Shown: positions 45,851-58,789 of the stretch, piece by piece
How the letters are laid out: every line of letters starts with the position of its first letter
Numbering within the stretch: position 1 is the stretch's first letter
Assembly (NCBI RefSeq): GCF_041146395.1
Contig: NC_090989.1
Location: 123,317,501 to 123,381,500, forward strand
DNA: 64,000 nucleotides
Reading direction: 5' to 3'
Origin: Eulemur rufifrons
Lineage: Eukaryota > Chordata > Mammalia > Primates > Lemuridae
Position numbers and translations under genes: made by a program
The notes under the pieces: model-generated
Told to the model about the DNA's origin: nothing
The model's input: the letters and a program-made list of their open reading frames with translations, nothing else
The model's database searches: none

Positions 45851-46957
45851 CCTGAAATAATTAGATGTGGAGAATCTTTGCACCTTGTTATGAAAATATA
45901 TTAGACAAAGAATGCAATGGTAAACAATTTAAACATTTGAACAGCAGAGTAAATCACATAGTTTTGCTTTATATTTCATTGGGAGTGATTTAATAGAATT
46001 TTGAAGAAACGTTTTCAAAAATAGGGGATAAAATTGCTTTTAAGAATACAGAGAGCTTTTATAAAAATATATAGGATGTGTTTAGAAAATATTCTTTGTA
46101 AAAAAAAAAAAAAAGTCAGAGCTGTTGCACACTACATTCCTATAGCATCTCCACTTTGGAGATGTCCACTTGCTCAAAAACTATTAAGTAACTGTGAATG
46201 CCAGAAGCCAAGAACACAAAATATTAAAAGACAATAGAAGTACAATTTTCTCCATATACCTCGGAATGTAATTAGACTACATTTGCTGTTCCCAAATGTC
46301 AATGTAAGATTAAAATAGCTTATGAACTTAAAACATTTTAAGAAAAAAATAAAGAAAAATGGAAATACTCTGGATATTGAGGAAGGAAAAAATGATTGGT
46401 CTAACGAACACAGTCATAATTGCTAGCATAAGCTTGATTGTGCCTCTTCCTCCTCCTCATCTGAACCTGGCCCTCGCCTCAGTCATTAGGAAATTCAGGA
46501 CGCTTATCTCTGCCCTTCCCAGGAGCAGGATCTGGGGGAGATGAAGAGAGAGGGGAGGAAAGGGCTGGCCCTGGGGCCGTGTCCTCTGCCTCTGGCCCCA
46601 TGGGAAGTCTCTGAGAGGGTGCACAATTCCCAGCTGTAGGAGACTCCCAGGGCCTTCCCGCCTGAGGCTATTGCAGAAGGGGCTTTCTTTACAGAGCTGC
46701 AGACAGCTCTTCCTATGGCTCTCCCAGTAGCAGCCCCCACTCTCTGAGCCTGGCTCCCCTTTAGAAGCCGTCAAGACAGCATAACATTCCTCACCTCGGG
46801 AGAGAGTGGAGCAGGATGAGTTTATGGGCAATTATAAACAATTTGGCTTAGCTTCAACTCAGACTTTATTTTGTTTTCCATCTCTCAGAGTCACTACTGG
46901 CATTAACCCCAAATATTTATTGATCACCTATATTGGTTGCATTATTGGAAGCAGTAT
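45851..46957. other. Unassigned noncoding DNA
   Basis: A 16-A run lies near 46100. The minus frames at 46457-46831 overlap in two phases and have no known domain. 46440-46830 is GC-richer and free of recognised repeats. Confidence 0.4.
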
Positions 46958-47235
46958 TACACACAAGTTAAGAGCACAGGCTCTGGAGCTGGGATATTTG
47001 GGTTCAAATACTGGCTCTACCGCTTGTAGCTGTGTGATCTTGGGCAAGTTAATTCAACCTTTTTATGCCCCAGTGCCATTATTTGCCAATATGGAATAAT
47101 AATAATTCCTAACTCATAGGTTATCATGAGGTTATTAAATGAGAAGAAACTTTGTTGAGAGTTCTTATCAAGAAAAAAAAATGAGGAGTCTTAAAACACT
47201 TTGAAGAGTACCTGGCATAGAATAATTGTTCCCCA
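46958..47235 (+). mobile_element. MIR SINE, full length
   Basis: 'ttaagagcacaggctctgga', 'tttgggttcaaatactggct', 'gtgtgatcttgggcaagtta', 'taacctcataggttatcatg'-type and 'gtacctggcatagaataatt' follow the complete MIR order. Confidence 0.8.
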
Positions 47236-48071
47236 ATTGTTAGCAATTATTGTATTTTTTTAACCTATTCAGACACTAGGCAAGAGTGTAGGAATACCAA
47301 AAACCACAAAATATCATCCTTACCTTAGAAGAATTTTGGTCTAGTCTGAGAAACTGAACATTTTTCAATTTTAAAGAAGGAGTCTTGTGCTCTGATATGT
47401 AACAAAGGATGACTTGTGATGTCTGAGGATATATCACCTCCTTCCCTGCTACTGTCTTTTGGGCGTGGATGGAGCAGAGGCTCCCTGTTTCCCAATGAAG
47501 GGTAAAGCATCTAGTCAATTTCATAAGTCTTTTAGATCCTAGTCCTCTGAGAAATCTTGTCTGGTTTTATTCACTCCTAAAAAAAAAAAAAAAAAAAAAC
47601 CTTTGGCTATTCAGGCATAATTCTATATAATTGCCTAAATAAATATAACACACATGAATTCTTAAATATGCTATTGTTATTGGGACCTTCTTTTTGGGGG
47701 TTGTCCCTTTAGTGTCCTAGAAAAATGTAGAGAAGAGACCAGCCTGAGTGGCAGAATCTTATACCAATTTACTAATGCCATAATGCCCAAACAGATGCCA
47801 TGGGAGCTAGCATTTGGGATATATCCTAGAAAGAAGCACCCATGCTCGAGATAAGTCCCTTCTATTACTGCATAATACCAATGTTTCCAGTTTAGTTCTC
47901 TTCCCAACTCAATGATAATCAAGGGTAGGGTCAGAGGAAGGACTTCCCACCATTGCCATCTTGCCTTCTAATTTCTATTTGCCCAGGAGCATCACCTCTT
48001 GGTGGCTTTCATAGCCTGTGTCTATAAGCTGAACTCAGGTTCTGCCCACCCATGCCTAGAACCTCCTATGG
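47236..48071. other. Unassigned noncoding DNA
   Basis: A 21-A run lies at 47579-47599. No gene or other repeat was recognised. Confidence 0.45.
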
Positions 48072-48309
48072 CAGAGGTCAGCACACTGGGGCCAGGGAGT
48101 CCAATCTAGCCTACCACCTGATTTTGGGTGGCAGCCTATCACCTGTTTTGTAAAGAAAGCTTTACTGGAACACATGGGTGTAGACTCATGACTTTGTATG
48201 TTGTCTGTGGCTTTTTTTGCTACAAAGGCAAAATTGGATAATTATGATAGAGGTCCACAAAGCCTAAAAAAGTTACTTTATTTTTATAGTAAAAGTTTGC
48301 TGATCCTTG
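48072..48309 (-). mobile_element. hAT-Charlie-type MITE, same family as 39422-39624
   Basis: It starts 'cagaggtcagcacactgggg', includes 'ttttgtaaagaaagctttac', 'tggaacacatgggtgtagac' and 'gcctaaaaaagttactttat', and ends 'aaagtttgctgatccttga'. The ends are imperfect inverted repeats. Confidence 0.75.
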
Positions 48310-50029
48310 ACCTAAAGATAAGACATGTCCATCTCATAAGGATGAGGGAGAAATATTCCCAAGGCAATATAGGGGGCAGAAATCACCAAGGTTCTACAGA
48401 TAGAATCTTGGAAATTCATGATATAAAAGGATGCGATGAAAGTAATAAAGTTACCTATAGAACAAAGGGGATGAAGTATTAAGTGGAAGAGTTTTGACAC
48501 AGGCTCCTATTGCTTAAGCTGTAGTATGTAATACCTCCTCTAATTCCAACTGAAGTTGCTCCTAATAAATTGCCATATTTATCTTATAACAAAAGTCATA
48601 TAAAATACTCCAGTGGTAGGAAATTTAATAGGTTTCTTTGAAATGAGGCCTTTTCTCCCATAGCTGGGCCATGCTGGCTGTTTACAATTTCAGAGCAAAA
48701 CTCTATTTTGGGATTTGACCTTGCATTTTTAAGCATCGATTCTAAAGTGGGTGATTAGGTTCCCCTTCCCCAGCTACCAGAGCCTCCTCACTTCTTTGCG
48801 GGGTTTTTCTGGGCCACGAGTTATGTGTGAACCCACACAATGGCAAGTTGTTTGCCATTCCTTTCCATCACTAAATGGGCCACAAGGAAGACTATTAGCA
48901 ATGGAGTATGAAATGCAGCCTTTTTGACCAACGAATCTTGCACAAGAGTTCAGGAGCTACTTCTTTTGCATGTGTAGCTAATCCTATCGGTGCTAATCCA
49001 AGCTCTGTGCCAACTCATTTTTGCGACTTTCAGCACTCCCCTTTCTGAAGCACAGAGGTCTGCCTGTCTGTTGGCCTAAGCTCTGGGACACTTGCACTCA
49101 GCAGGCTGTTCACCCTGGCTCAGGACTGCCTCCAACCAGACAGGGTGACATTGCTAATTTGCACAAAGGTGCCCTGCAGGCTAGCAGCGGTCCTGTTCCT
49201 TCCTCCCTCCGAGCTTCAGTTTCACCAGCTACGGAAAGCAGAGGTAGATGATTTTCAAGACGTCTTCTAGCTCTTTGATTTGAAGGCCTTTTGAGCAGTC
49301 TGTGTGGGCCGAGTAAGCAGTTCTCTTCGTGCTCTGTGGTGCTCGCCTGCCTGGGGTGCCTTTGAAGCCAGCAGGAAAAGCCATGCGCCAGGAAATCCAT
49401 GGGGCTTAGAAAGAAAGGAGCTCTTGAGTTGCACTAAGGACAGAACTCTGAAAGTGGAAGATAACAGTGTCAAGGCAAATATTGGCTATGGAAGGTGGGG
49501 GTGTCTCAAACCAAAAGCAAGTGTGGCTATATCTGGCCTGATTTTGCTGAGCTTTGGAGTGATGAAGAGAAGCCATAGCCCCTCTAGCTCCATGCACTAG
49601 GAAAACAGTGACACGTGTCTAAGTATCATGTATGGACAATCATTTTCTCCCTGACCAGGCCATCACTGGACTTATGCTTGGCCTCTGAAAATAGAGACCT
49701 GCACACAAGAATGTCCAGACACCTGGGCTGAGCAAAGGAACAATAATAATTAAAGAAGGTCAATGAGGTGCCCTGTGGGCTGTGAGTACACAGTGGTGAG
49801 GCTCACCTTGCTGGAGCCAAAGAACCCTTTAAGGAAAGAGAGGACAGGTCTGAGCATCCTTGAGAGCTTGTCAAACTCAAGCTCCGATTCCCCCCGATTA
49901 CCAAAGCGTTTGGTAGATTTCTCTTAAAAATCGTATTTTGTCTACCCCTGTCCCACTTTGTTAAGCCTTAATAATCAGTGTTCAGTTATTTGTAGCTGTG
50001 TGTAGACATGTTAAAAGCTTTCTCATCAT
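48310..50029. other. Unassigned noncoding DNA
   Basis: Mixed composition. 48680-49060 is unique and could be conserved. The frames at 49021-49600 overlap on both strands and have no domain. A short MIR-like phrase ('gagcttcagtttcaccagct') lies near 49210. Confidence 0.4.
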
Positions 50030-50215
50030 CTCATGTAATTTAAACTTCATACCAGGTTAGGTGTGGCTGGTTCTGTCTGCATTTGGCTAAAAAGGAAACT
50101 GAGGCTCACTGAAATTAGATTACCTGCCCAAGGCCAAAGAGCTCGAAAGCTCTGTACCTGAGATTCAAACCCAGATCTTCCACCAGATGACGATACTTTT
50201 CAATGCTGTGCCCGG
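50030..50215 (-). mobile_element. MIR SINE (reverse)
   Basis: 'aaaaggaaactgaggctcac' then 'agattacctgcccaaggcca' and 'gagattcaaacccagatctt' follow reverse MIR order. Confidence 0.65.
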
Positions 50216-50322
50216 TGCCCACCCATACTGCCTCTGCTGTGGCTAATTTAATTACCAGTGCAACGAGGCTGCGGCTACGGTGGAAGAGAAAGCTTCTTTG
50301 TCTGTTCAGAGTTAACATAACA

Positions 50323-50552
50323 CAGGGGTCCTCAACCTCGGCACTGTTGGCTTCAGCCAGGGCCAGAGAATTCTTTGTCGTGGGGCTGTCCTGTGCTCTG
50401 CAGAGAGTTTAGCAGCATCCTTGGCCTCTACCCACGTGGTGCCTGTAGTGGCCCTCTCACCTCCCCCCAACTCACTGTAACAGCCCAGAATATTTCCAGA
50501 CTTTGCAAAATATCCCTGGGGGGGAAAATTGACCCTGGATAAGTAAGAATCA
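50323..50552. mobile_element. MER20-type hAT-Charlie MITE
   Basis: It starts 'caggggtcctcaacctcggc', then 'agaattctttgtcgtggggc', 'tgtcctgtgctctgcagag', 'tagcagcatccttggcctct' and 'tatccctggggggg'. This is the order I know for MER20, read from its 'cagggtttctcaacctcgg' end. The family call is fairly confident; the orientation relative to the reference is not stated. Confidence 0.7.
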
Positions 50553-51707
50553 GTCATATAACCCAATATTAACTTGACTTTAAAGAAAAAAACCTCTGCA
50601 TATATAATTGTCTTCCTTTTTTTCCCTCTTGCACCAAAATTCTGTTACTAATGACTTGGGCCCTCCTCCCTGCCTGGCTGACAGCCTGGAGTGTGTCACT
50701 GGGAATGCTTCACCTTGCTGGTACCATCCCAAATTTCTCAGACACCCTCTCTCTGAGCCTGGAGCCTCCTGGGGGAAGTAACAGCCAACCAGCTATGAAA
50801 ACAATGTGCTCTTCCCTGTGCTAAGTGCCTCTGCTCAGGCAGTAAAATGCTTCAGTGGCATGGACATACGGCATCAACATGGCCTCTGGAAACCACGCTG
50901 GGTGTTTAACAAGCATGGAAGGATGACAGGCTGTGCTGAGCTCCGGAAGCTTATAGAATAGGACCTCCCTCCCCCAGGAGCAGAGATTCCTCAGGGATCT
51001 TGTCTCCTCATCCACATAGGCCAAGGCATTGTGGGGAAGAAGGCTGGTGCCTTGAAGCTATTGCATTTTGTTCCTTTAGTAAAACACCCTGCAGACCCCA
51101 GCATCTGCCACAGAGAGAGACTAGAGCTCCATGTGGCACCAGCCTTTACCTGGGACTCGAGGCAGGCATCCTGCTGAGATTCACCTCCTATTAGGTAAGA
51201 GGATGTGGGCAGCTCAGCAGTGCCCCACCACATTCTGTGTGCACAGCCTCCTGCAGGTGGGGCCTATCACTTTGAGAATTCTTGGACAATAAACAGTCTG
51301 GAGTATTGGTCAGAGAGCAGGTTTCTAGGCTGCTCAGCAGCCCGGTTTAATAATCCCAGGATGCAAAAGACTAGAAAGGTCATTGGCATATTTTGCTGGA
51401 AAAGTGGACTGCCTGTGAATTTTCAGAATGATGCCTAGAGTGAGATGTCTCCTTCCTGGGTGATGTGATCAAGGTGATGTATTGATAATGAGTATTTTCA
51501 TGGGATTTTTTAAAGAATATAAGTTTTTGGAGCTAAATAAAATCGCCTGAAAAAATCTTTAGTTCAGTGAACTCTTCTTCGTGAAAGGATTTATGGGCAT
51601 ATCCTGAAGCTAGTTGACAGTGTGAGGTGTACACATGTCTATGCACACTCATGTCCATGTGTACAAATATGCACATACACTCTTTTCTCCACATGAAAAG
51701 GTCAGGG
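50553..51707. other. Unassigned noncoding DNA
   Basis: No gene or repeat was recognised. Frames at 50821-51438 overlap on both strands without domains. Confidence 0.4.
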
Positions 51708-51912
51708 GCTTTAGATCAGGTGAACATGTTTAAGTTCTAGCTCAGTTACTTCCTGCACATAAAGTGTCGACGAGTTACTTAAGGTCTCTGGGCCTGTTTC
51801 CTTGTCCTTAAATAGGAATAATACCTACATTGTGGCATTGTGGTGGAGGTTACAGATAATATATTAGACGTTTCCAAGCATAGAAGGCACTTGATAAATG
51901 GCATTATTATTA
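51708..51912 (+). mobile_element. MIR SINE
   Basis: 'aagttctagctcagttactt', 'gagttacttaaggtctctgg', 'ttgtccttaaataggaataa' and 'aaggcacttgataaatgg' match MIR order. Confidence 0.7.
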
Positions 51913-52171
51913 TCATTACCATGTTCTTATGAACCTTAAGAGAACCAGATACCAAGACTGTGATAGAGTTGATTTTTTTTTTTTTTTAGATTATTCTTCA
52001 ATAGTTAGATTTTTACAACTGGTATTTATTCCATTTCACTCTTGGGACTGGGTGTAGATGTTTTTCATTTTGATATGCTTTCATTCAATGCTCATTCAGT
52101 AAAGAATAGTAATTCATTCCAAGAATCTGAATTATTTCCATTTAACATCTCCAAGGGGTCCATCTTTTCAT

Positions 52172-52262
52172 TTTTCCACAAACATTTATTAAGTACCTAC
52201 TGTGTGCCAGACACTAATCTAGGGGCTGGAGATTTAGCAGTGAAAACAGAGACAAAAACCCC
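52172..52262 (-). mobile_element. L2 LINE 3' end (reverse)
   Basis: 'caaacatttattaagtacct', 'actgtgtgccagacactaat', 'ctaggggctggagatttag' and 'cccctgctcagtaaac' match the reverse L2 end. Confidence 0.65.
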
Positions 52263-52737
52263 TGCTCAGTAAACTTCAGCTATGCCTCCAAGAAAGAAGT
52301 GTGCCTTTTAACATTGAAAATATCCTTGTAAACAGTTTGTGTCATCCTCTTGCTGAGTGCTTAGGGAAGAAGGCTCACTGATGAACAGAAACACTGGAAT
52401 ATTGTAATGATGGTGGGTGTGTTGGATATCTGACATGAGCAATTGACTGTTAAGATAGAAAATACAAAATCATGACAGGCGTTACAGAAATTCACAAATT
52501 GGTTTAGAATAAATTTATGGATGACTAATTCATTAAGACTTATTAAGGAAAGTTGATAGCATAGTGCCTGGAACATATGTGAATGTTTGAAGGAATGAAC
52601 TGTTGAATGAAGAAAAGGGCTGCCATGTATGGTTGTGCAGGTTTCACATTGCACAACTCCAAGGCATACCATTTAAATTTGTGTAGTCAGTTTGCGATCT
52701 GCATGGCCATGTGCAGCAGTGCTGCCAAGCACTTCAC

Positions 52738-52930
52738 ACACAGTCTCATTTTAACCTTCCAGCACTCTGCTACTTAAATGTTTTGGTTTTTTTTTCCATT
52801 TTTCAGGGATGGAATTTGGGACTCAGTGGGGTTGTTATCTGTCCAGGTTCATGAAGTGGGTTGGTTGGACCGACTCTTAGTTGGAATGCAGTTGCATCTG
52901 ACTCCAGAATTCCTGCTTGGAGGACAGGAG
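52738..52930 (-). mobile_element. Possible MIR SINE (reverse)
   Basis: 'cacagtctcattttaacctt' and 'ccatttttcagggatggaat' resemble the reverse MIR start and core. The right side is weak. Confidence 0.35.
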
Positions 52931-53892
52931 AAAAGGTTAAGCTTTATGGTTTGAGTCTTTGTCTTGTCTTTGAACCAAATGCTTAGGTCTCTGGTGTCAA
53001 AAGGAAGAAGTGAAGACACTGAAATGATTACTATTCCAGGTTCTGGGCTTCAGATCATAAACTCTGTAAGACCCTCACCCTGTTTTCTCTCACTTGAACC
53101 ACTTCATACTCTTAACTCTTCTTCCTCCACTCTTCAAGAGAAGACGAGATTAAAGATCCCAGAAAAACCTACCTGGTAGAGGTGCTGGACACATCATATG
53201 CATTATTAACAAAAAATAAAGGGTAACAGCTCTGGACCAGCAGAAACGAGGAGCTGTTATTGTGGCATAGGACCAGATTCTCAATGAGGGAATTACATCC
53301 AGCTCTGATGTGCTGTTTCTTTTAGAACTCATTTTTAATATCTCCCCATCCCTGAATCAGCAGCAAATGAGATAGTACAATGTCAGGTTGGTGTCTCCTC
53401 AAGTCCAGTTGATTGTAAAATAACAAGTTCTGTTCCTCACTGCCACTCTGAGGTCCTGGCACGTCACACCCCTGTGTGACCTTGGAAATTCACAGTCACT
53501 TCTGATTGCTCATTGCTTGTCAAGGCAATTTAATTCTCAATCAACTTTTTTTTAACACAATAGTTCAGTCTAGAGAACTACCAAAGGTGAGGGAAAGGTT
53601 CATGTTAGGATAAAGAAATATTGTGAATAACAATGAATACAATTTTGAAGTTTCAGGCAACAGAGGATCTTGAGTTATGTGACTTCAGAAGAGAAATGCA
53701 GCATACTTGATTTGGAAACATCTTGCTTTTTATGCTGTGAACTTCTCTCAAGACTTCAGAACCTCTAAATACTTAATCTACTTACAGGTGTAAATAGGCT
53801 TTACACCTGTGTTTATCATTTTTCTTAAAGAAATGGGGAAGAAGTAAGGAAGAGAGTTATATTTCTGAGTTATGTGTTTGATTTCCTCCCAA
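52931..53892. other. Unassigned noncoding DNA
   Basis: No gene or repeat was recognised. Confidence 0.4.
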
Positions 53893-53990
53893 GGATCCTG
53901 AAAGGAAGAAATTATTATCTCAATTTTATTGATGAGGAAACTGAGGTCTTCAGAAGTCATATGGCCCTGGGTGATGTGTCCAAGTTTTTC
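53893..53990 (-). mobile_element. MIR SINE fragment (reverse)
   Basis: 'ttattatctcaattttattg' then 'atgaggaaactgaggtcttc' is the reverse MIR core. Confidence 0.55.
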
Positions 53991-55752
53991 ATCTCTGGAC
54001 TGACTCCTGCATAGACAATTCGTCCTGTGGTCCCAGCAGACTAGTAAAAAGGCAGAGGAGAGGAACTCCCCCTTGTGCCCAGAGGAAAGTGAAAGTGGGC
54101 AGAAGTGAGCTCCAGGAGACTCTACTCCAGTGGTGTTGGTTCTTTATTTTATTTCTACCACTGAGTCATAGAAAAGATTTCAGGTAATGGTTAATACCAT
54201 GAGATTTTCTCAAAATAGTCTCATGGATTTTTAGTTCAGGAAATTGTTTTATTTTCTTAATGCTCTCTCAAAGGATGGTTTAACATGAGTTCCTGCTTTT
54301 TTAAATGTCAGTGTAAAAATATTTTTCAACAGATTGTTAAAATTCTTTACAATACAATGCTAAGTGAACTTAGTGGATATAACACTATATATGTTATGAT
54401 CATGAATTTCTGTCTCTCTGACAATTGCTGTCTGTATCTCACTCTTTCTCTACACACACACGTGCATCCCATATTGGAAATTAATACATCAAAATGTTAT
54501 CTCTGAAATTAATAGTATTTTAATTTTCTTTACATACTTTCATGAATAAAAACTGTACTGAAAATATTCACTTTTTGTTTTGGTTAGATATGTTACAATC
54601 AGAAAAGATACGTTCTATATATGGAATGGATATTTAAAAATATTTATGCATTTTTTGGTAATTCTCACTGAAGAGAATTAAATGATGCTCAATATAGATT
54701 GTCCACTTGTTCTGCTGCCTTTTTGAAACCATTTAGACCTTGGAGACAAGGCTGAAAGAAGGGTGTAGAGATCAGGAAGGGAGGGAGATGCCATTTAGGG
54801 ATGAGGGGACCATCACTTCCATCACAAAATCCAATTTAATCAGGGTCAGCCAGCCCTCAAATCACTCTCCTCTCCTGCTCTTCCTGGTTAGTTAATTTGG
54901 GACATCTTCTGATGAATGCCATCTTGCAATTAAAATGCTGGTTCCGGCAAGTTTCAGCATCTCAACTTCCATGGCCCCTAGCTGTCAGCAGCGTTCTCTT
55001 TTTAATCAGGACCTTTGCTGCTCCCTTCTATCAAGTAACTTTTTACTTTCCCAGTTTCCAATAAACTTGGATGGAGAAGAGAGGCTTTAGCTGAATTTTA
55101 ATTTAATCATTTGGTCCTCAGGAAACATATTAAAAAGATGGAATTAGGATGGTTTGTTCATACAATGCAAGGATGATGCACCTGCTGGGGTCTGATTCCC
55201 ACCGACTCCTCACCCTTGTAGAGCACGGGGGTGAGCAGAAGGCCTGTCACCCAAAAGCAGGTGGTGGAGATGGAGTCCCATGGAAGTAGGAGACAGAGAG
55301 ACCTCGGCTATCAAGGGCATCACACACCCTACTGCCTGCATCATGAAAGGAAGGAGATTGGAGCTCCACTCTCCTGCTCCCAGTAATGAATTATCTGGGC
55401 AAGGTCCTGGGGTCAGCAGAGTGTGCATTGACTGGCGGGGGGTTTTTGGAAAGGCTAATCAGACTGACAGCTCAAAGCCTCCCTGACAGGAGAGCATGAA
55501 GCAAAATAGACTGAGAAGTTGCTCTCTGTGACAAATGGCCCCATCCTCTCTCACTGATCCCCTTAACTGCATAGTGTGCCTGAAGTGGCAGCTGTGACGT
55601 CAACTGTGTGACCCATGTGCATATGAGTGTAGTGTGTACACCTGCTGCAGGTGGAAGCCCTATCAGCTTCTATCTGCCGGTGATGGGTAAACAAGCAGAT
55701 TGCGTCTGTGACAATGCGTTCCATTTGGAACTCACAGTTAATTCAGTTAGCT
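53991..55752. other. Unassigned noncoding DNA, possible conserved block at 54870-55140
   Basis: No gene was recognised. 54870-55140 is unique and holds homeobox-type TTAATTT/TAAT words and 'ctagctgtcagcagcg', giving an enhancer-like impression. 55160-55500 is GC-moderate with overlapping chance frames on both strands. Confidence 0.35.
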
Positions 55753-55905
55753 CTGTGCTTCTTGTGCCCTACGGTGAGTGTGAATGACCTGGGGACCTTG
55801 TTAAAATGCAGATTCTGACTCAGTAGGTCTGGGGTGGGGCCTGGGATTCCAGGTGATGCTGTGACTGCTGACCCCAGGACCACACTTTGAGGATCGAGAA
55901 CTTGA
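55753..55905 (+). mobile_element. MER5A (hAT-Charlie MITE), partly deleted
   Basis: 'tgaatgacctggggaccttg', 'ttaaaatgcagattctgact', 'cagtaggtctggggtggggc' and 'accacactttgaggatcg' match MER5A. It is shorter than full length because of a gap around the 'tttctaacaag' region. Confidence 0.75.
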
Positions 55906-57208
55906 CTGACAGCTGTTGTCTTTACTGGCATCAGCAGCCTGTAAGAAGGCTATGGGTGAAGCTTGGCTTCTTGATATAATCCTCTATTTAAATTTTTATT
56001 TATTACCAAGGATGATTATTTTCATATACACTTTGATATGTAAATAACTTGAAGAGATTGATTCATGAATTTTTTGTTTTTGTGTTTTTTTTTCAATTTG
56101 AAAATAGAAGTGTCCAGATGGACAGCACCAACTGATTTTTTGCAGGCTTAACAGAAACACACCTCCTTATGTGAAATTTCCATCATAATTTCATAAACTG
56201 TAAGTTTACCGAGAGCAGGGGCCAATGATTCAGGCAGACAAGTGCTTCATAAAGACTTTCTTGTCGTTCTACAAATTTTTGGAGTGCAATTTCTTAGGAT
56301 GGAAAAAAGTACATAGAAGAGTGAGATATGGCAAGAAAAATTGAAGTTCCTTTTGGAACTTCATTGCCATCTATTTCCTGCTTAAATCGGAGTTCAACTC
56401 TTTACAAGACTCCCATGAAAGTGACAACTCAGCAACACATTAATGAGAGCCTTAGTCCTTGTCACTTGCATTTTCTTCCTCTGAGGCTTTCTGTCAAGAC
56501 ATGGGTTCAATTTAATATCCCCATCTTTGCAGCAATTGGTCTTTGACCTTTAGAGATTATTCTGAATGCCATGGTGTGCTATCGAGGTGATAAATGGGAC
56601 AAATAAGAGAAGTCAAGAAAGCAGACATGGGGGCTATTGCCACGTTGGGCATGGGTGCCAGAGGTGATGACAAGATTGGCAGCCTAACAGATTTTTATTA
56701 GCTAGCACTGCTGTGTCTGCGATGATATCATCCTTCAGAAAGGAGCGCAGGACTCACTGGGGACAACATAACCTGGTTAAGGAAAATGAAAGTGTTTGGA
56801 AAGGATCCCAAATGGGAAAAAATTTTATTCAACAGTAGCTGATCTAGGGAAATTAGAAAAATAAATTCAGTTGTATATTGCTTACCAGAGTTCATGTCAA
56901 ATAATTATATAGGGCAAACCTTAAATAATCTACTATAATTTGGAGAGACTCCATGGATACAGATTTTAGCCTCAATTCAGCCTTTGAGTCTCTGGATATT
57001 CTACTGATGTGGAGTGGATGGAAGGAGAGAGGCTTACGACCCACTTCCATCCACTTCATGCAGACAGGAAGACATTTTTAAGAGTTGCTGCTTTGAACCA
57101 CATACTCAGTATGGATGGAATTCTTCTTTTTTTTCTCCTTCTTCTTTTAATACTGAGAACTGCAAGGTTCCAGGCATTTCTTATGGTACAGACCAGTAGG
57201 CGTTGAGC
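55906..57208. other. Unassigned noncoding DNA
   Basis: No gene or clear repeat was recognised. Frames at 56328-56546 and 57009-57206 have no domains. Confidence 0.4.
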
Positions 57209-57248
57209 TTCTACTGGAAACAGTTTCCAGTAGAAACTGGAAACAGTT
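57209..57248. repeat. Short perfect palindrome followed by a direct repeat
   Basis: TTCTACTGGAAAC and GTTTCCAGTAGAA are 13-bp perfect inverted arms around a single A (57209-57235). The arm word ACTGGAAACAGTT then repeats once more at 57236-57248. Confidence 0.9.
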
Positions 57249-57674
57249 GCTACTCATACTTGTGATGTAATTATAGTTTCCCTTTGCAGCCAGATTGCCT
57301 TTATCATTTCATCTGTGGTATATTGATTAAAACAGCCACCTTGCTAACATTATCTACTCACCAGACGAGTGTAAGATTTCTTCTCTGCTCCTTCATTTTG
57401 GTTCTTCTGAATTAAGATTCATCATAATCCTCATCTGTTCAAATTAAATAATCTTTTGGTTGACCTTGTTGACCTTCTTGTTCTCTAGCCAGCAAACTAA
57501 ATCAATTGGTAATCAGAATTTAATTGAATTTGCCTTGCTTTCTTGATCAGGTGATAATATTCAGATCCTTAGCCTTTTCCCTCCCTGTCTTGCATCTACG
57601 GAGTGAACAGCAGAGAGGCTAAAACTGTACATTAAAGCAACTTTGTTTTGACATGGTCATGACTAATTTTACTG

Positions 57675-57800
57675 TTGTAAGTGGATTTAGGCAAGCTTCT
57701 TAACATTTCTGTGCCTTAGTTTTCTCATTTGTAAAATGTGGGTAATTGTAGTCCACAACTCATAGGGTTGATGGTTGTGGGGATTAAGTAAGATAATATA
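57675..57800 (+). mobile_element. MIR SINE fragment
   Basis: 'ggcaagcttcttaacatttc', 'tgtgccttagttttctcatt', 'tgtaaaatgtgggtaattg' and 'ggttgtggggattaagta' match the MIR core and right half. Confidence 0.65.
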
Positions 57801-57834
57801 TTATCCATTTTTTGATGTTTGTTTAACATATTTA

Positions 57835-58195
57835 AAATGCTACTACCTCCGGACTTTTGTGCCTGTTCTTTATTCTGTCTGCCTGCAATGTTTTTTCTCT
57901 CAATATCCAAATTGTCAGCTAATTCCTTTAGGTTTCTATGAAAGAATTTCTTTCTCAGTGAGAATTTCCCTTTTCTAAAATTTTTCCTCTGAATGCTTTA
58001 TATCCGTCTCCCCTGCTTTAGTCTTTGTCCTTAGCTCTTATCAGTATCTAATAAGCTGGATATTTTATTTATCTTGTTTATTGGCTATCACTTCCTCCCC
58101 TTACCAGTAGACTACGAGGTCAAGAAATTTTGTGCCCTGTTTTAGCCCTAGCACCTGGGGATAAAATAAGTATTTGTTAAATTAATGTACTGTGC
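57835..58195 (+). mobile_element. L2 LINE 3' end
   Basis: 'tgtctgcctgcaatgttttt', 'cagtagactacgaggtcaag', 'tttagccctagcacctgggg' and 'aataagtatttgttaaatta' form the L2 3' series. Confidence 0.65.
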
Positions 58196-58560
58196 TTAGC
58201 ACAGCTAAGTACTTAATAAGCATCGCATTGTGACTGGGAGACCTCACGCTGCCTTCTCTCCACTTATTAGCTAAATTCCACAGCTGAATCCAATTTAACC
58301 TATCATTCGGGGCCCACTCAGACATTCTTCTTTGCCAGTCTCTTCCTTTCTTAAATCCCATTTTTATGGTGGCATTATCTTTTTATCTGTCCTATCTTGT
58401 TCTCTGATTATTTCATATGAGCTGGTCCAATCTTCCCAGCTATTTTTGCAAGCTTCTGGTTAACAGGAATAAATGACTCATATTTTTTCTACCATTTATT
58501 TCAGCATAGTGCTAGGGGCATAGTGGATGTTCACTGAATGTTTTGCTGTATCAATCTGCA
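58196..58560 (+). mobile_element. L2 LINE 3' fragment, second copy
   Basis: A second L2-like series follows: 'gcccactcagacattcttct' and the tail 'catagtgctaggggcatagt', 'ggatgttcactgaatg'. It is more diverged than the copy before it. Confidence 0.5.
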
Positions 58561-58789
58561 TCAAGGAAATGCTATGTGACTGCAGGATTTATCATTTACT
58601 AACTAGAAACCATATGACCAATTGAATGGAGGAAAAGAAATATCATTTTCAACCAAAAACACATTAGTGAGATGCATTTACTTGTGTGAATTATTTAATC
58701 CATGTTTGTCTCCATCATATTAGTGTGCTCTAGATGCACTGGCCTTCTTTCCTTTCCCAAGGTTTTACTGTGAAAGAAATTTCAAGTAT

